In this document: one piece after another, positions 1-8,705 of the stretch
Numbering within the stretch: the first letter of the stretch is position 1
Layout of the letters: the number at the start of each line of letters is the position of its first letter
Source of the DNA: UBA1351 sp964627665
GTDB taxonomy: Bacteria > Bacillota > Clostridia > Lachnospirales > Vallitaleaceae
DNA: 55,305 nucleotides
Assembly (NCBI GenBank): GCA_964627665.1
Contig: CAZVKG010000016.1
Location: 1 to 55,305 of the forward strand
Direction of reading: 5' to 3'
Made by a program: the position numbers and the translations under genes
The notes under the pieces: generated by a model
The model's database searches: none
Seen by the model: only the letters and a program-made list of their open reading frames with translations
What the model was told of the DNA's origin: nothing

Positions 1-2
1 TT

Positions 3-830
3 GCCACAGATACAACAGATATTGTAAAATGTCAACTTCAACAATGGATTAATCAACAAGCCTCATTTATCAAGGCTTTATTCACTGATTTCTGCGGGGA
101 AAGTTGAGTTATTAATTTTATTAACACAATGATTACCTTGCGTTCAAATGTAAAAATTTGGATAGGTACACCTGGAATTAGTCATGCTAATTATTCGATA
201 GCAAGTACTAGTTTAAATCCATTTTATAATTACATAACGTATATTCAATCTCAGCTTGGATCTCAAAAATGGTCAAATAATATTGCCGGTATATATATGA
301 ATCAAGAATCGGTTTATGGGACTGTAAATTACTTGAATTTATTGGCTAATTCAGAAATAAAACTAATGAACGATTTATCATATAGGGTGCATGCAAATTT
401 GGGAAAAAAATTTCTTTGGATTCCTTATTATGGATTTGGTACAAACGCAGCAACAATTATTAAGAATCTTGGATATATTGCAAATAAAACTAATATCTAC
501 GACTTTGTTGTTATTCAACCTCATTATTATTTTGATCCTTCTGTATATGCTAATTTAAGTGGTGTATACCAAAGTATACAAAAGCAATCCGTAACTTATA
601 GAGATGGAGTTGTTGTGGTTTCAAAAACATCAAATACAGTTATTGGAGTAGAGATGGAAATAAGTGGTGCAGTTACATATGCTTCACCTGATCCGGCTTA
701 TCTAGCTAGATATAATGAATATGTAAATAAATTTGGTGGTGCGTTGGGTGATGTTCCTTTCGCGTATTATTGGGATGGAAGTTTATATGGGACATTAACA
801 AATCCAGGTTACTTAAATAATTTCTATTAA
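3..830 (+). pseudogene. DUF4855-like secreted/glycan-associated protein, 3' part, interrupted by in-frame TGA
   Basis: The reading frame is open from the window edge, stops at a TGA at 105-107, and continues in the same frame from an ATG at 129 to 830. No ribosome binding site precedes 129, and the residues on both sides of the stop read as one helix-strand unit (FIKALF before it; FINTM then VKIWIGTPGIS after it). I therefore read one gene with a nonsense codon, not a true start at 129. The 233-residue part after the stop is rich in aromatics and Asn, with WIPYYG and VVIQPHYYFDP strands. This suggests a TIM-barrel-like DUF4855-type fold, but I recognise the family only weakly. The 5' end lies outside the window. 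A sequencing error at the TGA is possible. Confidence 0.45.
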
Positions 831-910
831 AAACTTGGTTATTACTTTTGATACATTGTGTTATACTTTATCTATGGTAAAAATTTTTGCTGAATAGTAA
901 TTTGCTTTTA

Positions 911-954
911 AATATAATGATTGAGAATCTAAACAGATACTCAATCGTTATATT
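911..954 (+). terminator. Long hairpin after the DUF4855-like gene
   Basis: Two 15-base arms (911-925 and 940-954) pair with only one G-T wobble around a 14-base loop. The following sequence is T-rich but has no clean T run, so this is a likely but imperfect terminator. It separates the interrupted gene from the glycosylation module. Confidence 0.5.
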
Positions 955-1024
955 GTTATTTGGCTATGATAGTTGTAAGCTTGTTCGACTAAGAATAATT
1001 TAATGTTTGAAGAAGGAGGGGCAA

Positions 1025-2032
1025 ATGTATAAAAAAATAGTAGTTGTAATTTTGACAGTCGTTTTGACAATTACATTCTCAGACTCTATTTTAAAGGCAA
1101 CAGTGGAAGAAGGGTATTGGAGACTAGATAAATATGAAGAAGCAATTTATGAAGAACCTTTTGTAGAATCAATAAGTGATTCAGAGGGGAAAAAACTGAT
1201 TCATTTTAGCAAACCTAAAGATGAAGCGTTGGATCCGAATTTTGAACTGGGGCAGACGGCCTTACTAATGCATATAGATTTGCAAGCAAAAGAAAATGGC
1301 GATTTAAAAGAAATCTATAAAGCATATCTTAAGTATACTTCTGTGCCAATTGTTCTTGAACCGCATGAAAAATTTACAATATCATATGAAGGAAGCGTAA
1401 TTAAGGATGACGCAAATTTAATGCGTAACGTCAATATCACATTCTTTCATCAACTTCTTTATCCGGGAAGAGTTCCTCCGGATCCACCTTCTGAGTTTAT
1501 AGAAAGAAATATGGCGTTTCCGTTAGAATCGGAGATGCTTAGTAAAACGGCTGAAATAGTGCCAATGTTTCCGGATTCAGTGGACGATAATTATGTGTTC
1601 AAAGTCATCATTGAAAGCGGAAAGGCAGTTCGTAGTTATTCCTATGTATATGAATGGATCAATGAACCTCTTGTAGGAAATGAAAATTTAAGAATGTTTG
1701 TTGACAATCAATTATTAATATCAGATGTATCTCCATCAATCATAGATGGAAGGGTGATGATTCCATTAAGAGTTGTTTTGGAAAAGTTTGGTTTTGATAT
1801 CTCTTGGAGTAATCAGACAAGAACAGTTACAGCTGTCAAAGAAGACAAAAGGATAGAAATGGTCATAGGAAGTCCTTATATAAATATAAATGGAGAGATG
1901 GTTAAGGTTGATTTTGTCCCTATAATCACAAATGACCGAACCTTAATATCAGCAAAATACTTTGAAGATATTTTTGATATATCTATGAAATTGAATGAAG
2001 AAGACAAAACGATAGAAATAATAGGTGACTAA
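1025..2032 (+). CDS. Secreted protein with copper amine oxidase-like N-terminal (stalk) domain
   Basis: The protein has 335 residues. The N-terminus (MYKKIVVVILTVVLTI...) is a hydrophobic signal peptide or anchor. The middle region (about 30-215) is not recognised. Residues about 225-333 form a copper amine oxidase N-terminal-like repeat (MFVDNQLL..., GRVMIPLRVVLEKFGFDISW, ...RTLISAKYFEDIF), a cell-surface stalk module common in clostridia. An upstream in-frame TTG at 1007 exists, but the GGAGGGG box just before ATG 1025 decides the start. The stop abuts the ATG of the next gene, so the two are probably translated together. The role is likely extracytoplasmic, linked to the glycosyltransferase cassette that follows. 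Confidence 0.8.
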   Translation: MYKKIVVVILTVVLTITFSDSILKATVEEGYWRLDKYEEAIYEEPFVESISDSEGKKLIHFSKPKDEALDPNFELGQTALLMHIDLQAKENGDLKEIYKAYLKYTSVPIVLEPHEKFTISYEGSVIKDDANLMRNVNITFFHQLLYPGRVPPDPPSEFIERNMAFPLESEMLSKTAEIVPMFPDSVDDNYVFKVIIESGKAVRSYSYVYEWINEPLVGNENLRMFVDNQLLISDVSPSIIDGRVMIPLRVVLEKFGFDISWSNQTRTVTAVKEDKRIEMVIGSPYININGEMVKVDFVPIITNDRTLISAKYFEDIFDISMKLNEEDKTIEIIGD

Positions 2033-2998
2033 ATGGAAATTGCAATTATTATACCGGTATTTAATGAGGCAGATGCTTTACATAAGAATTTGACAATACT
2101 TGATAGGTGTTTAATGGAAGATAGTTTATCTGTTAATTATATGCTGATAGATGATGGGTCGACGGATGATACATGGAAAGTAATTGGTAAGATTAGATCG
2201 GAGTTTAAAAATGTTAGCGGAATACGTTTATCCAGAAACTTTGGAAAAGAATCTGCAATGATAGCCGGAATTCAGAATATCAGTGCGGATTATTATGCTG
2301 TCATAGATTCGGATTTACAACATCCTCCAAAGCATATAAAATTGATGTTGGATATACTAATAGATAGGAAAGTGAACATTGTTGAGGGGGTAAAAACGAA
2401 TCGAGGAAAAGAAGCTCTAGCCTATAAGATTATGGCGAATACATTTTATAAATTACTATATAAGCTAACCAAAATGGATTTAAAAGGTTCGTCGGATTTT
2501 AAAATATTTGATAATCAGGTAGCCGATGCTGTTAGAAGGTTTAATGAAAAAAATATATTTTTTCGTGGTATAATTGATTATGTAGGATTTGAAAAGATAG
2601 AATACCCATTTGCTGTAGAAAAGCGCTTAGATGGAGAAGGAAGCTTTAATACGTTGAAGCTTTTTAAATTTGCCCTAAATGCAATCGTGTCACATACGAG
2701 TAGACCCTTGTATCTTACGATGATTAGCGGTGGAATTTTTTTTGTATTAGCAATACTTCTTGGAGCACAAACACTATATAACTACTTTGTGGGAAATGCA
2801 GTCGATGGATTTTCTACAGTAATCTTACTTATTTTAATTACGGGTTCCATGTTAATGTTATCCATTGGAATCATTGGTGTATACATTGAAAAAATATATG
2901 ATGAAGTAAAGGCTAGGCCGCAATATATACTATCGGATCGATTAAATGCATCTAAAGAAACGGAGACAGTTAATGCTAAAAATGTTTCGAACAAATGA
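2033..2998 (+). CDS. GT2 family polyprenyl-phosphate glycosyltransferase (GtrB/DPM1-like)
   Basis: The protein has 321 residues. The N-terminal GT-A domain shows the nucleotide-sugar motifs IIIPVFNEAD, IDDGSTDDT and VIDSDLQHPP (DxD-like, DSD). Two C-terminal membrane segments (about 230-250 and 262-285) are typical of enzymes that load glucose or a related sugar on undecaprenyl phosphate. The ATG follows directly on the stop of the stalk protein, and the 3' end overlaps the GtrA-like gene. With the next two genes it makes a Gtr-like three-part set (loader, flippase, polytopic transferase) for modifying a surface polymer. The donor sugar cannot be told from sequence. Confidence 0.88.
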   Translation: MEIAIIIPVFNEADALHKNLTILDRCLMEDSLSVNYMLIDDGSTDDTWKVIGKIRSEFKNVSGIRLSRNFGKESAMIAGIQNISADYYAVIDSDLQHPPKHIKLMLDILIDRKVNIVEGVKTNRGKEALAYKIMANTFYKLLYKLTKMDLKGSSDFKIFDNQVADAVRRFNEKNIFFRGIIDYVGFEKIEYPFAVEKRLDGEGSFNTLKLFKFALNAIVSHTSRPLYLTMISGGIFFVLAILLGAQTLYNYFVGNAVDGFSTVILLILITGSMLMLSIGIIGVYIEKIYDEVKARPQYILSDRLNASKETETVNAKNVSNK

Positions 2999-3413
2999 AA
3001 AGTATAAACGGATTATTCGATATGTTATTGTTGGTGCTATGACTACGTTAGTTAGCTTTAGTTCATATTGGGTCTTTTATAAACAGCTCGAAATAGAACC
3101 GAATCTGTCCAATGTGTTTTCAATAATCCTTGCAGTTATATTTGCCTATATTACCAATAAAATATTTGTTTTTAGAAATAAAGTAACGTCAATTAAATTT
3201 TTATTTGTTGAATTTGCGAAGTTTTTATCTTCGCGGGGATTAACGATGGTGATAGAGATTTTAGGTGTTTTTATTGCATTAAACATATATAATCTTAATG
3301 AACTATTAGCCAAAGGGATTGTGTCAATAGTTGTCCTCGTATTAAACTATTTATTATCTCAATTTTTTGTTTTTCGTCACACGCGTTTATTTCGAAAAAG
3401 GGAGAAGTTTTAA
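2973..3413 (+). CDS. GtrA-like flippase family membrane protein
   Basis: This is a 146-residue protein with four membrane helices. The family features are RYVIVGAMTTLVSFSSYW in helix 1, an ITNKIFVFRNK loop after helix 2, and a repeat of that pattern (NYLLSQFFVFRH) after helix 4. GtrA proteins are thought to flip polyprenyl-linked sugars across the membrane. The ATG at 2973, behind CGGAGA, is preferred over the upstream 2946 ATG. It overlaps the GT2 gene by 26 bases, which implies translational coupling. Confidence 0.85.
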   Translation: MLKMFRTNEKYKRIIRYVIVGAMTTLVSFSSYWVFYKQLEIEPNLSNVFSIILAVIFAYITNKIFVFRNKVTSIKFLFVEFAKFLSSRGLTMVIEILGVFIALNIYNLNELLAKGIVSIVVLVLNYLLSQFFVFRHTRLFRKREKF

Positions 3414-3414
3414 A

Positions 3415-5067
3415 ATGATAGAACTATCAAAATATGCGAAACAAATAAAAAAAGTTACGCTCGTATTAATATTTTTGTGTCTTTTCATAGCGATATTTTT
3501 AATACATACGAAGGTGAGGCCATATGGGGATGATTGGTTTTACAAGACCTTTTCTCGAGCCGACTTTTCATATTATATTCAGCGAAATATCCAACACTAT
3601 TTTGATGCCAATGGGAGAGTTGTTGTGCATTTATTTGTTACCATGTTTTTAAAGTTTCCCCAAATAGTGTGGGAAGTGGTCAATACCTTGTTTTTGATTA
3701 GTATCTCATGGATGATTATATCAATAGCTTCTAGAGAGTATAGAGAAGACATAGATAGATATGTTTTTGGAGCGTTAATACTTGCTTTTTCCATATCGAC
3801 CATGCATGAGAATATAATTTCTCAAAGTGTGTATTGGTTAACAGGATCTTTTAATTATATCTATCCTATGTTTATGCTAATGCTATTGATTTTTAACTAT
3901 TATAAACAAAAAAAACCTAATTGGAAAATATATCTATTAGGTTTTTTTGCGGGTGCAACAGTAGAACAAGCCGGGATGATGGCTTTTGGATTTCTTGTTT
4001 TAAACATGATGCATAAATACTTTGTGCTTAAAGAAAAATTAAAAAAAGAAGATGTGCTACTAGTAAGTATGACATTGATAGGTTTATTAACGGTGATATT
4101 AGCCCCGGCAACTTTTTTGAGAGCAACGGTTGAAGAACAACATGCAGAAACATTACTTGAACTCATAATATATAATATGCAAATTCAAGGAACGACTTTC
4201 TTGTTTTCTAGAATAATGATGCCGATTCATATTCTTAATGTTCTAGCTGCTTATATAGGGGTAAAGCTAAGAATGAAACAGCAAAATAAACTGAAAATAG
4301 GGGAGTTGCTTATTATTAGTTTGGGTTTTGTTAGCGTTATGGGTTTAATGTATCAATTAATTTCTAGATTTGCATATATCCAATACCATATATTTGTGTG
4401 GAAGCCATTTTTGTTTTTTGGATTTATTGGATTCGGGTATCTACTATTATTATGCTATACCGCATATGTTATTTATCAATACAGTGGATTGAAGTATAAT
4501 TTTTTGCCGACAGTTTTATTAATTATTGGACTTGGTTCTTTGATGATGATGTTGGTTTCACCGGTATTTGGGTATAGGAATCTTATATTTGCTTTTTTCG
4601 TATTCATCTTATATAGTTTAAGTATAATCCAGATGGAGATGAAATATGAACAATTATTGTTGATTTTTGCAGGATATCATTGGATTCAGTTTAGACCATT
4701 CTATGGAATGGTGCTAGTAGGAACGTATGTTTTTGTAGTGTTAATAAAGAGCGTATATAAATCACAAGACAAAAAATTCTTTTATAAAGATATAGCTATT
4801 ATAGGAATTGTGGGTTTGCTGACGTTAGATAGTTTTTTGAAAATCTATCAAGGATATAGTGCAAATGCATATGTGTATGATGAAAATCTAGATAAAGCCA
4901 TGAATTATACGAAGAATAGTGAAATGATTCTAGAGCAAATAAAGATGCCTATGGATCTGTATAGGTGGGTAATGCCTTATGAAAATGGCTACTATACGCC
5001 ATATTATAATATATATATCGGAGTAGAGAATGAGCAAAAAATTGATTGGATAGAGAAGGAGTGGTAA
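3415..5067 (+). CDS. Polytopic membrane protein, DUF6056-like, putative GtrC-type glycosyltransferase
   Basis: This is a 550-residue hydrophobic protein with roughly a dozen membrane segments. Just after the first helix is the motif RPYGDDWFY, an acidic pair typical of the first extracytoplasmic loop of polyprenyl-sugar-dependent (GT-C fold) transferases and of DUF6056 proteins. The start at ATG 3415 is set by GGAGAA at 3401-3406; a longer in-frame reading from 3367 would overlap the GtrA-like gene. As the last member of the loader/flippase set, it is the best candidate for transferring the flipped sugar to the surface acceptor. Family assignment is moderate and function is inferred from context. 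Confidence 0.65.
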   Translation: MIELSKYAKQIKKVTLVLIFLCLFIAIFLIHTKVRPYGDDWFYKTFSRADFSYYIQRNIQHYFDANGRVVVHLFVTMFLKFPQIVWEVVNTLFLISISWMIISIASREYREDIDRYVFGALILAFSISTMHENIISQSVYWLTGSFNYIYPMFMLMLLIFNYYKQKKPNWKIYLLGFFAGATVEQAGMMAFGFLVLNMMHKYFVLKEKLKKEDVLLVSMTLIGLLTVILAPATFLRATVEEQHAETLLELIIYNMQIQGTTFLFSRIMMPIHILNVLAAYIGVKLRMKQQNKLKIGELLIISLGFVSVMGLMYQLISRFAYIQYHIFVWKPFLFFGFIGFGYLLLLCYTAYVIYQYSGLKYNFLPTVLLIIGLGSLMMMLVSPVFGYRNLIFAFFVFILYSLSIIQMEMKYEQLLLIFAGYHWIQFRPFYGMVLVGTYVFVVLIKSVYKSQDKKFFYKDIAIIGIVGLLTLDSFLKIYQGYSANAYVYDENLDKAMNYTKNSEMILEQIKMPMDLYRWVMPYENGYYTPYYNIYIGVENEQKIDWIEKEW

Positions 5068-5069
5068 CT

Positions 5070-6044
5070 GTGACGGTTGAAGAACTAGATAAACGACTTC
5101 GAACGATGAATGAAGTTGAAGAGGCCTATCGTGGTGCCACGCAGACACGATTAAAAACATATTTTTCCAATGAAAATCCAACAGATGCTTGGATTATTAA
5201 CAGTGATAAATTGATGGGGGATGGTGAAGTCATCTCCATTCATAAGCATGATCGTTTTGTAGCCTTTGATCATCATCGACATGATTACCTAGAGATGCTT
5301 TTCGTCTATTCAGGTTCCATTCGCCAGCATATTGATGGCAAAGATTTAACCATAAAAAAAGGTGAGATTTTTTTGCTGGATATGAATATGGAACACAGTA
5401 TTTATGAAGCTGGTGAAGAGGATATTGCCATTAATATTTTGATCAAAAAAGAATTTTTTGATTCCTTCTTCATGAAGCAGGTTGCATACAATGATGTTAT
5501 TTCAAACTTTGTAGTGAAAGCAATCTATGGGAAAAAAGATGTCAAGCAATACATCTACTTTCAAACATCGGAAAACACATATATTTGGGACTTTATGATT
5601 CAGCTATTAATCGAATATTATGAACAGCGAAATGGAATGGAAACAGCCATTCGTGCTTATATGTTATTAATATTTAATGAGCTTTTTCGAAGTTATGAAA
5701 AGCACTTATCCCAGTCCATGGTTAATGCTATTGATACTAGTATTTCCAGTGAGATTGTCAACTATATTAATGAACACTTCAAAGAACTATCGTTAACAAG
5801 TATGGCAAAAGCCTTTAATTATCATCCGGATTATCTAGGTAAGATTATTAAGAAAATGACCGGTTCAAGTTTGACGACCCTTGTCAAAGAGCGGAAGCTA
5901 GATTATGCCGGTTATTTGCTTGAACATACCCAAATGCCCGTTAGTGATGTGGTGGCAGAAATCGGCTATTCAAATACATCCTATTTTTATAAACAATTCA
6001 AAAAAAAATTCGGTGCAACACCGGACCAAATACGTAAAAAATAA
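5070..6044 (+). CDS. AraC-family transcriptional regulator with N-terminal cupin domain
   Basis: The protein has 324 residues. Residues about 55-150 form a cupin-like sensor (HHRHDYLEMLFVYSGS, KKGEIFLLDMNMEHSI). The C-terminal 100 residues hold two helix-turn-helix motifs with the AraC signature (ISSEIVNYINEHF..., SDVVAEIGYSNTSYFYKQFKKKFGATP). A GTG at 5070 behind AGAAGGAG is chosen as start; it lies two bases after the stop of the DUF6056-like gene, so it may be co-transcribed with the glycosylation genes. It ends at a terminator, and the BMC promoter lies 100 bases downstream, so it is a candidate regulator of the BMC operon. This is inferred from position only. Confidence 0.85.
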   Translation: MTVEELDKRLRTMNEVEEAYRGATQTRLKTYFSNENPTDAWIINSDKLMGDGEVISIHKHDRFVAFDHHRHDYLEMLFVYSGSIRQHIDGKDLTIKKGEIFLLDMNMEHSIYEAGEEDIAINILIKKEFFDSFFMKQVAYNDVISNFVVKAIYGKKDVKQYIYFQTSENTYIWDFMIQLLIEYYEQRNGMETAIRAYMLLIFNELFRSYEKHLSQSMVNAIDTSISSEIVNYINEHFKELSLTSMAKAFNYHPDYLGKIIKKMTGSSLTTLVKERKLDYAGYLLEHTQMPVSDVVAEIGYSNTSYFYKQFKKKFGATPDQIRKK

Positions 6045-6081
6045 GAAGAAATCCAAGAAATTTGGAGGACTTCTTTTTTTC
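6043..6081 (+). terminator. Intrinsic terminator after the AraC gene
   Basis: AAGAAG pairs with CTTCTT and TCC with GGA around an AT-rich loop, with a small internal mismatch, followed by a run of seven or more T. It separates the AraC gene from the BMC operon. Confidence 0.6.
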
Positions 6082-6146
6082 TTGCCAAGACACAGAACAA
6101 ACAAGGAAATTCAACAAAAAAACGCATAAAAACAGGCGTAAATTCA

Positions 6147-6175
6147 TTGACATTAGTGGGGTTAAGTGGTAGTAT
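6147..6175 (+). promoter_or_regulatory. SigA-type promoter of the BMC operon
   Basis: A perfect -35 TTGACA (6147-6152), a 17-base spacer and a -10 TAGTAT (6170-6175). It predicts a leader of about 58 bases before the aldolase gene, too short for a cobalamin riboswitch. Two copies of AAATTCA lie upstream at 6107-6113 and 6140-6146, 33 bases apart, and could be activator contacts. That last point is weak. Confidence 0.8.
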
Positions 6176-6190
6176 TAGAGTGAAATAAAG

Positions 6191-6220
6191 ATAAAACAAC
6201 ATAAAACAACATAAATCAAG
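6191..6220 (+). repeat. Tandem 10-base repeats in the BMC operon leader
   Basis: ATAAAACAAC occurs twice back to back (6191-6200, 6201-6210), followed by the near copy ATAAATCAAG (6211-6220). It lies between the promoter and the ribosome binding site, giving an unstructured A-rich 5' leader. Confidence 0.7.
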
Positions 6221-6239
6221 AATTAGTTGGAGGTAAGAA

Positions 6240-7016
6240 ATGTTTAATGAATTCGAAGTAAAAAAACAAATGTGTGAAGTTGGTCAGCGTATTTACCAAC
6301 GTGAGATGGTTGCTGCTAATGATGGTAACTTCTCAGTGAAGTTAGACGAGAATACATTTTTATGTACACCAACAGGTGTGTCCAAAGGATTTATGACACC
6401 TGATATGATTTGTAAAGTGGATGCTGAAGGTAATTTAAAGCAACCCAATGGTCAGTGGAAACCATCTTCAGAGATTAAGATGCATATGCGTATCTACAAA
6501 GAACGTCCGGATGTAAACTCAGTTGTTCATGCACATCCACAATATGCAACAGCTTATGCCATTGCAGGTATTCCATTAACTGAAAAAATCATGCCTGAAG
6601 CCGTTATTTTCTTAGGTGAAGTACCGATTGCAAAATACGGATTGCCGTCAACAATGGAGATTCCGGATGCAGTTGAACCTTACTTAGAATGTTATGATGC
6701 AGTTCTTCTTGAAAATCATGGTGCTCTATCATGGGGACAAGATTTAATGTCTGCATACTTTAAAATGGAAAGCTTAGAATTCTACGCATCCTTAGCTTAC
6801 AAAGCAAAAGCTTTGGGTGGAGCTAAAGAGTTACCTTCATCAGAAGTTGCACGACTATATGAACTTAGAAGACAATTTGCTGTACCAGGACGTCATCCAG
6901 CAGATTGCCAAAGTAGTGCATGTTCAACAAAGACAACTAGCTCAGCAACTCAAGCAAATACAAGTGAAGCAGCAATCGCAGAAATTGTGAAACGTGTTAT
7001 CGAGCAATTGAAATAG
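6240..7016 (+). CDS. fucA: Class II aldolase (L-fuculose-1-phosphate aldolase type) with C-terminal encapsulation peptide
   Basis: The protein has 258 residues. It cleaves L-fuculose-1-phosphate (or the rhamnulose equivalent) to DHAP and L-lactaldehyde. The zinc site is visible as H97 and H99 (VHAHP) and H160 (LENHG), with the catalytic Glu likely E78 (SSEIK). The normal aldolase fold ends near residue 215. A Ser/Thr-rich linker follows, then an amphipathic helix (EAAIAEIVKRVIEQLK) of the type that targets enzymes into microcompartments. It is first in the BMC operon, with AGGAG-like GGAGG upstream, and ends 11 bases before pduC. An encapsulated aldolase is known from glycyl-radical and PVM-type fucose/rhamnose BMCs. 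Here it sits with a B12 dehydratase. Confidence 0.9.
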   Translation: MFNEFEVKKQMCEVGQRIYQREMVAANDGNFSVKLDENTFLCTPTGVSKGFMTPDMICKVDAEGNLKQPNGQWKPSSEIKMHMRIYKERPDVNSVVHAHPQYATAYAIAGIPLTEKIMPEAVIFLGEVPIAKYGLPSTMEIPDAVEPYLECYDAVLLENHGALSWGQDLMSAYFKMESLEFYASLAYKAKALGGAKELPSSEVARLYELRRQFAVPGRHPADCQSSACSTKTTSSATQANTSEAAIAEIVKRVIEQLK

Positions 7017-7027
7017 AGGTGAGCAAT

Positions 7028-8692
7028 GTGAAACGCTCTCGAAGAATGGAGATCCTCGATCAGCGTCCTGTCAATCAAGATGGTTTTATTGACGAATGGC
7101 CCGAAAAAGGTTTTGTGGCCATGTCAAGTCCCTATGATCCAAAAGCGAGTCTTGTTATTGAAAATAATCGTGTTATAGAGATGGACGGCAAAAATCGTGA
7201 AGAATTTGACTTTATTGATGAATTTATCGCAGATCATTACATTGAAGTAAAGACAGGGGAAGCAAGTATGTCCCTTTCGCCGACACAAATTGCGAGATTA
7301 CTCGTTGATATTCACGTTGATCGACAAAAAATAATAAATATTTTCAAAGGATTAACCCCGGCAAGAGTTACAGAAGTATTAAATGAACTGAATGTCGTTG
7401 AGATGATGATGGCGATGCAAAAAATGCGCGGTCGTTTGTTTCCGGCAAATCAAGCACATATTACCAATGCCAAAGACAATCCGATTTTGATTGCTGCGGA
7501 TGCGGCAGAAGGCGCGCTTCGCGGTTTTCGTGAGGAAGAAACAACGGTAGGTATTGCAAGATATGCACCACTTACAGCTGTTGGCTTATTGGTCGGTGCA
7601 CAAATCGGTTCAAAAGGTGTGCTAACACAATGTGCGGTTGAAGAAGCCGTTGAATTACAATTAGGTATGCGAGGTTTTACCACCTATGCAGAGACCATGA
7701 GTGTCTATGGAACAGAAGCTGTCTTTATGGATGGTGATGATACACCCTATTCCAAAGCTTTTTTAGCATCGGCTTATGCGTCGAGAGGGCTAAAAACGCG
7801 TTTTACATCAGGAACAGGTTCAGAAGTGTTAATGGGTAGTGCTGATGGAAAATCAATGCTTTATCTAGAAACAAGATGTCTTATGGTTACTAAAGGTGCC
7901 GGCGTACAGGGGATTCAAAACGGATCTGTTAGCTGTATCGGTGTTACATCCGCAGTTCCTTCGGGAATACGGGCAGTATTAGCAGAAAACCTTATTGCAT
8001 CATCCTTAGACTTAGAATGTGCATCGTCCAATGACCAGAATTTTAGTCATTCAGATATGCGGCGTACAGCAAGAACCATGATGCAGTTTCTCCCCGGAAC
8101 CGACTTTATCTTTAGTGGTTATAGTGGTGTTCCCAATGAAGACAATATGTTTGCAGGATCCAATTTTGATGCGGAAGACTTTGATGACTACAATGTATTG
8201 CAACGTGACTTAAAAGTCGATGGAGGTCTTAGACCGGTCAAGGAAGAAGACGTTATTCGTGTGAGAAATAGAGCGGCGAAAGCCATGAAAGCGATTATGG
8301 AAACTCTAGACCTTGGACAAGTAACGGATGAAGAAGTTGAAGCGATTACGTATGCCCATGGAAGTCGGGACGTACCGGACCGTGACATTGTCTCAGATTT
8401 ACAAGCTATTGATAAAATGATGCAAGACAAAGTGACAGGGATTGATGTGATTAAAGCCTTGCATAAATCCGGTTTTGAAGAAGAAGCTGAAATGGTATTA
8501 AGTATGTTAAAACAAAGATTATCTGGCGATTATTTGCAGACATCAGCGATTTTAAATGAATCTTACGATGTCATGAGTACCGTGAACTATCCCAATTCTT
8601 ATAAGGGTCCCGGTACAGGTTATGTGATGTCAGATGAACGTTGGAAAGAAATCAAAAAAATACCGCATATTATTCAACTCGATGATCTGTAA
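7028..8692 (+). CDS. pduC: Propanediol dehydratase large subunit (B12-dependent)
   Basis: This 554-residue protein has the same length as characterised PduC and a typical N-terminus (KRFE/RPVNQDGF-like: RSRRMEILDQRPVNQDGF). It is the TIM-barrel catalytic subunit of adenosylcobalamin-dependent diol dehydratase, converting 1,2-propanediol to propanal in the BMC lumen. The start is GTG 7028 behind AGAGGTG; an in-frame GTG at 7019 would sit inside that box. Glycerol dehydratase is an alternative substrate class that sequence alone does not exclude, but the lactaldehyde-producing aldolase favours propanediol. Confidence 0.95.
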   Translation: MKRSRRMEILDQRPVNQDGFIDEWPEKGFVAMSSPYDPKASLVIENNRVIEMDGKNREEFDFIDEFIADHYIEVKTGEASMSLSPTQIARLLVDIHVDRQKIINIFKGLTPARVTEVLNELNVVEMMMAMQKMRGRLFPANQAHITNAKDNPILIAADAAEGALRGFREEETTVGIARYAPLTAVGLLVGAQIGSKGVLTQCAVEEAVELQLGMRGFTTYAETMSVYGTEAVFMDGDDTPYSKAFLASAYASRGLKTRFTSGTGSEVLMGSADGKSMLYLETRCLMVTKGAGVQGIQNGSVSCIGVTSAVPSGIRAVLAENLIASSLDLECASSNDQNFSHSDMRRTARTMMQFLPGTDFIFSGYSGVPNEDNMFAGSNFDAEDFDDYNVLQRDLKVDGGLRPVKEEDVIRVRNRAAKAMKAIMETLDLGQVTDEEVEAITYAHGSRDVPDRDIVSDLQAIDKMMQDKVTGIDVIKALHKSGFEEEAEMVLSMLKQRLSGDYLQTSAILNESYDVMSTVNYPNSYKGPGTGYVMSDERWKEIKKIPHIIQLDDL

Positions 8693-8705
8693 GGAGGTGT
8701 CATGG

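Noticed and set aside
6044..6239. Cobalamin riboswitch before the pdu-type genes
   Set aside because: The predicted leader is about 58 bases, with none of the conserved B12-box sequence, so there is no room for the structure.
8634..8705. Longer pduD reading frame starting at 8634
   Set aside because: It overlaps the end of pduC and has no ribosome site; AAGGAGGTG before ATG 8706 and the targeting helix fix the start.
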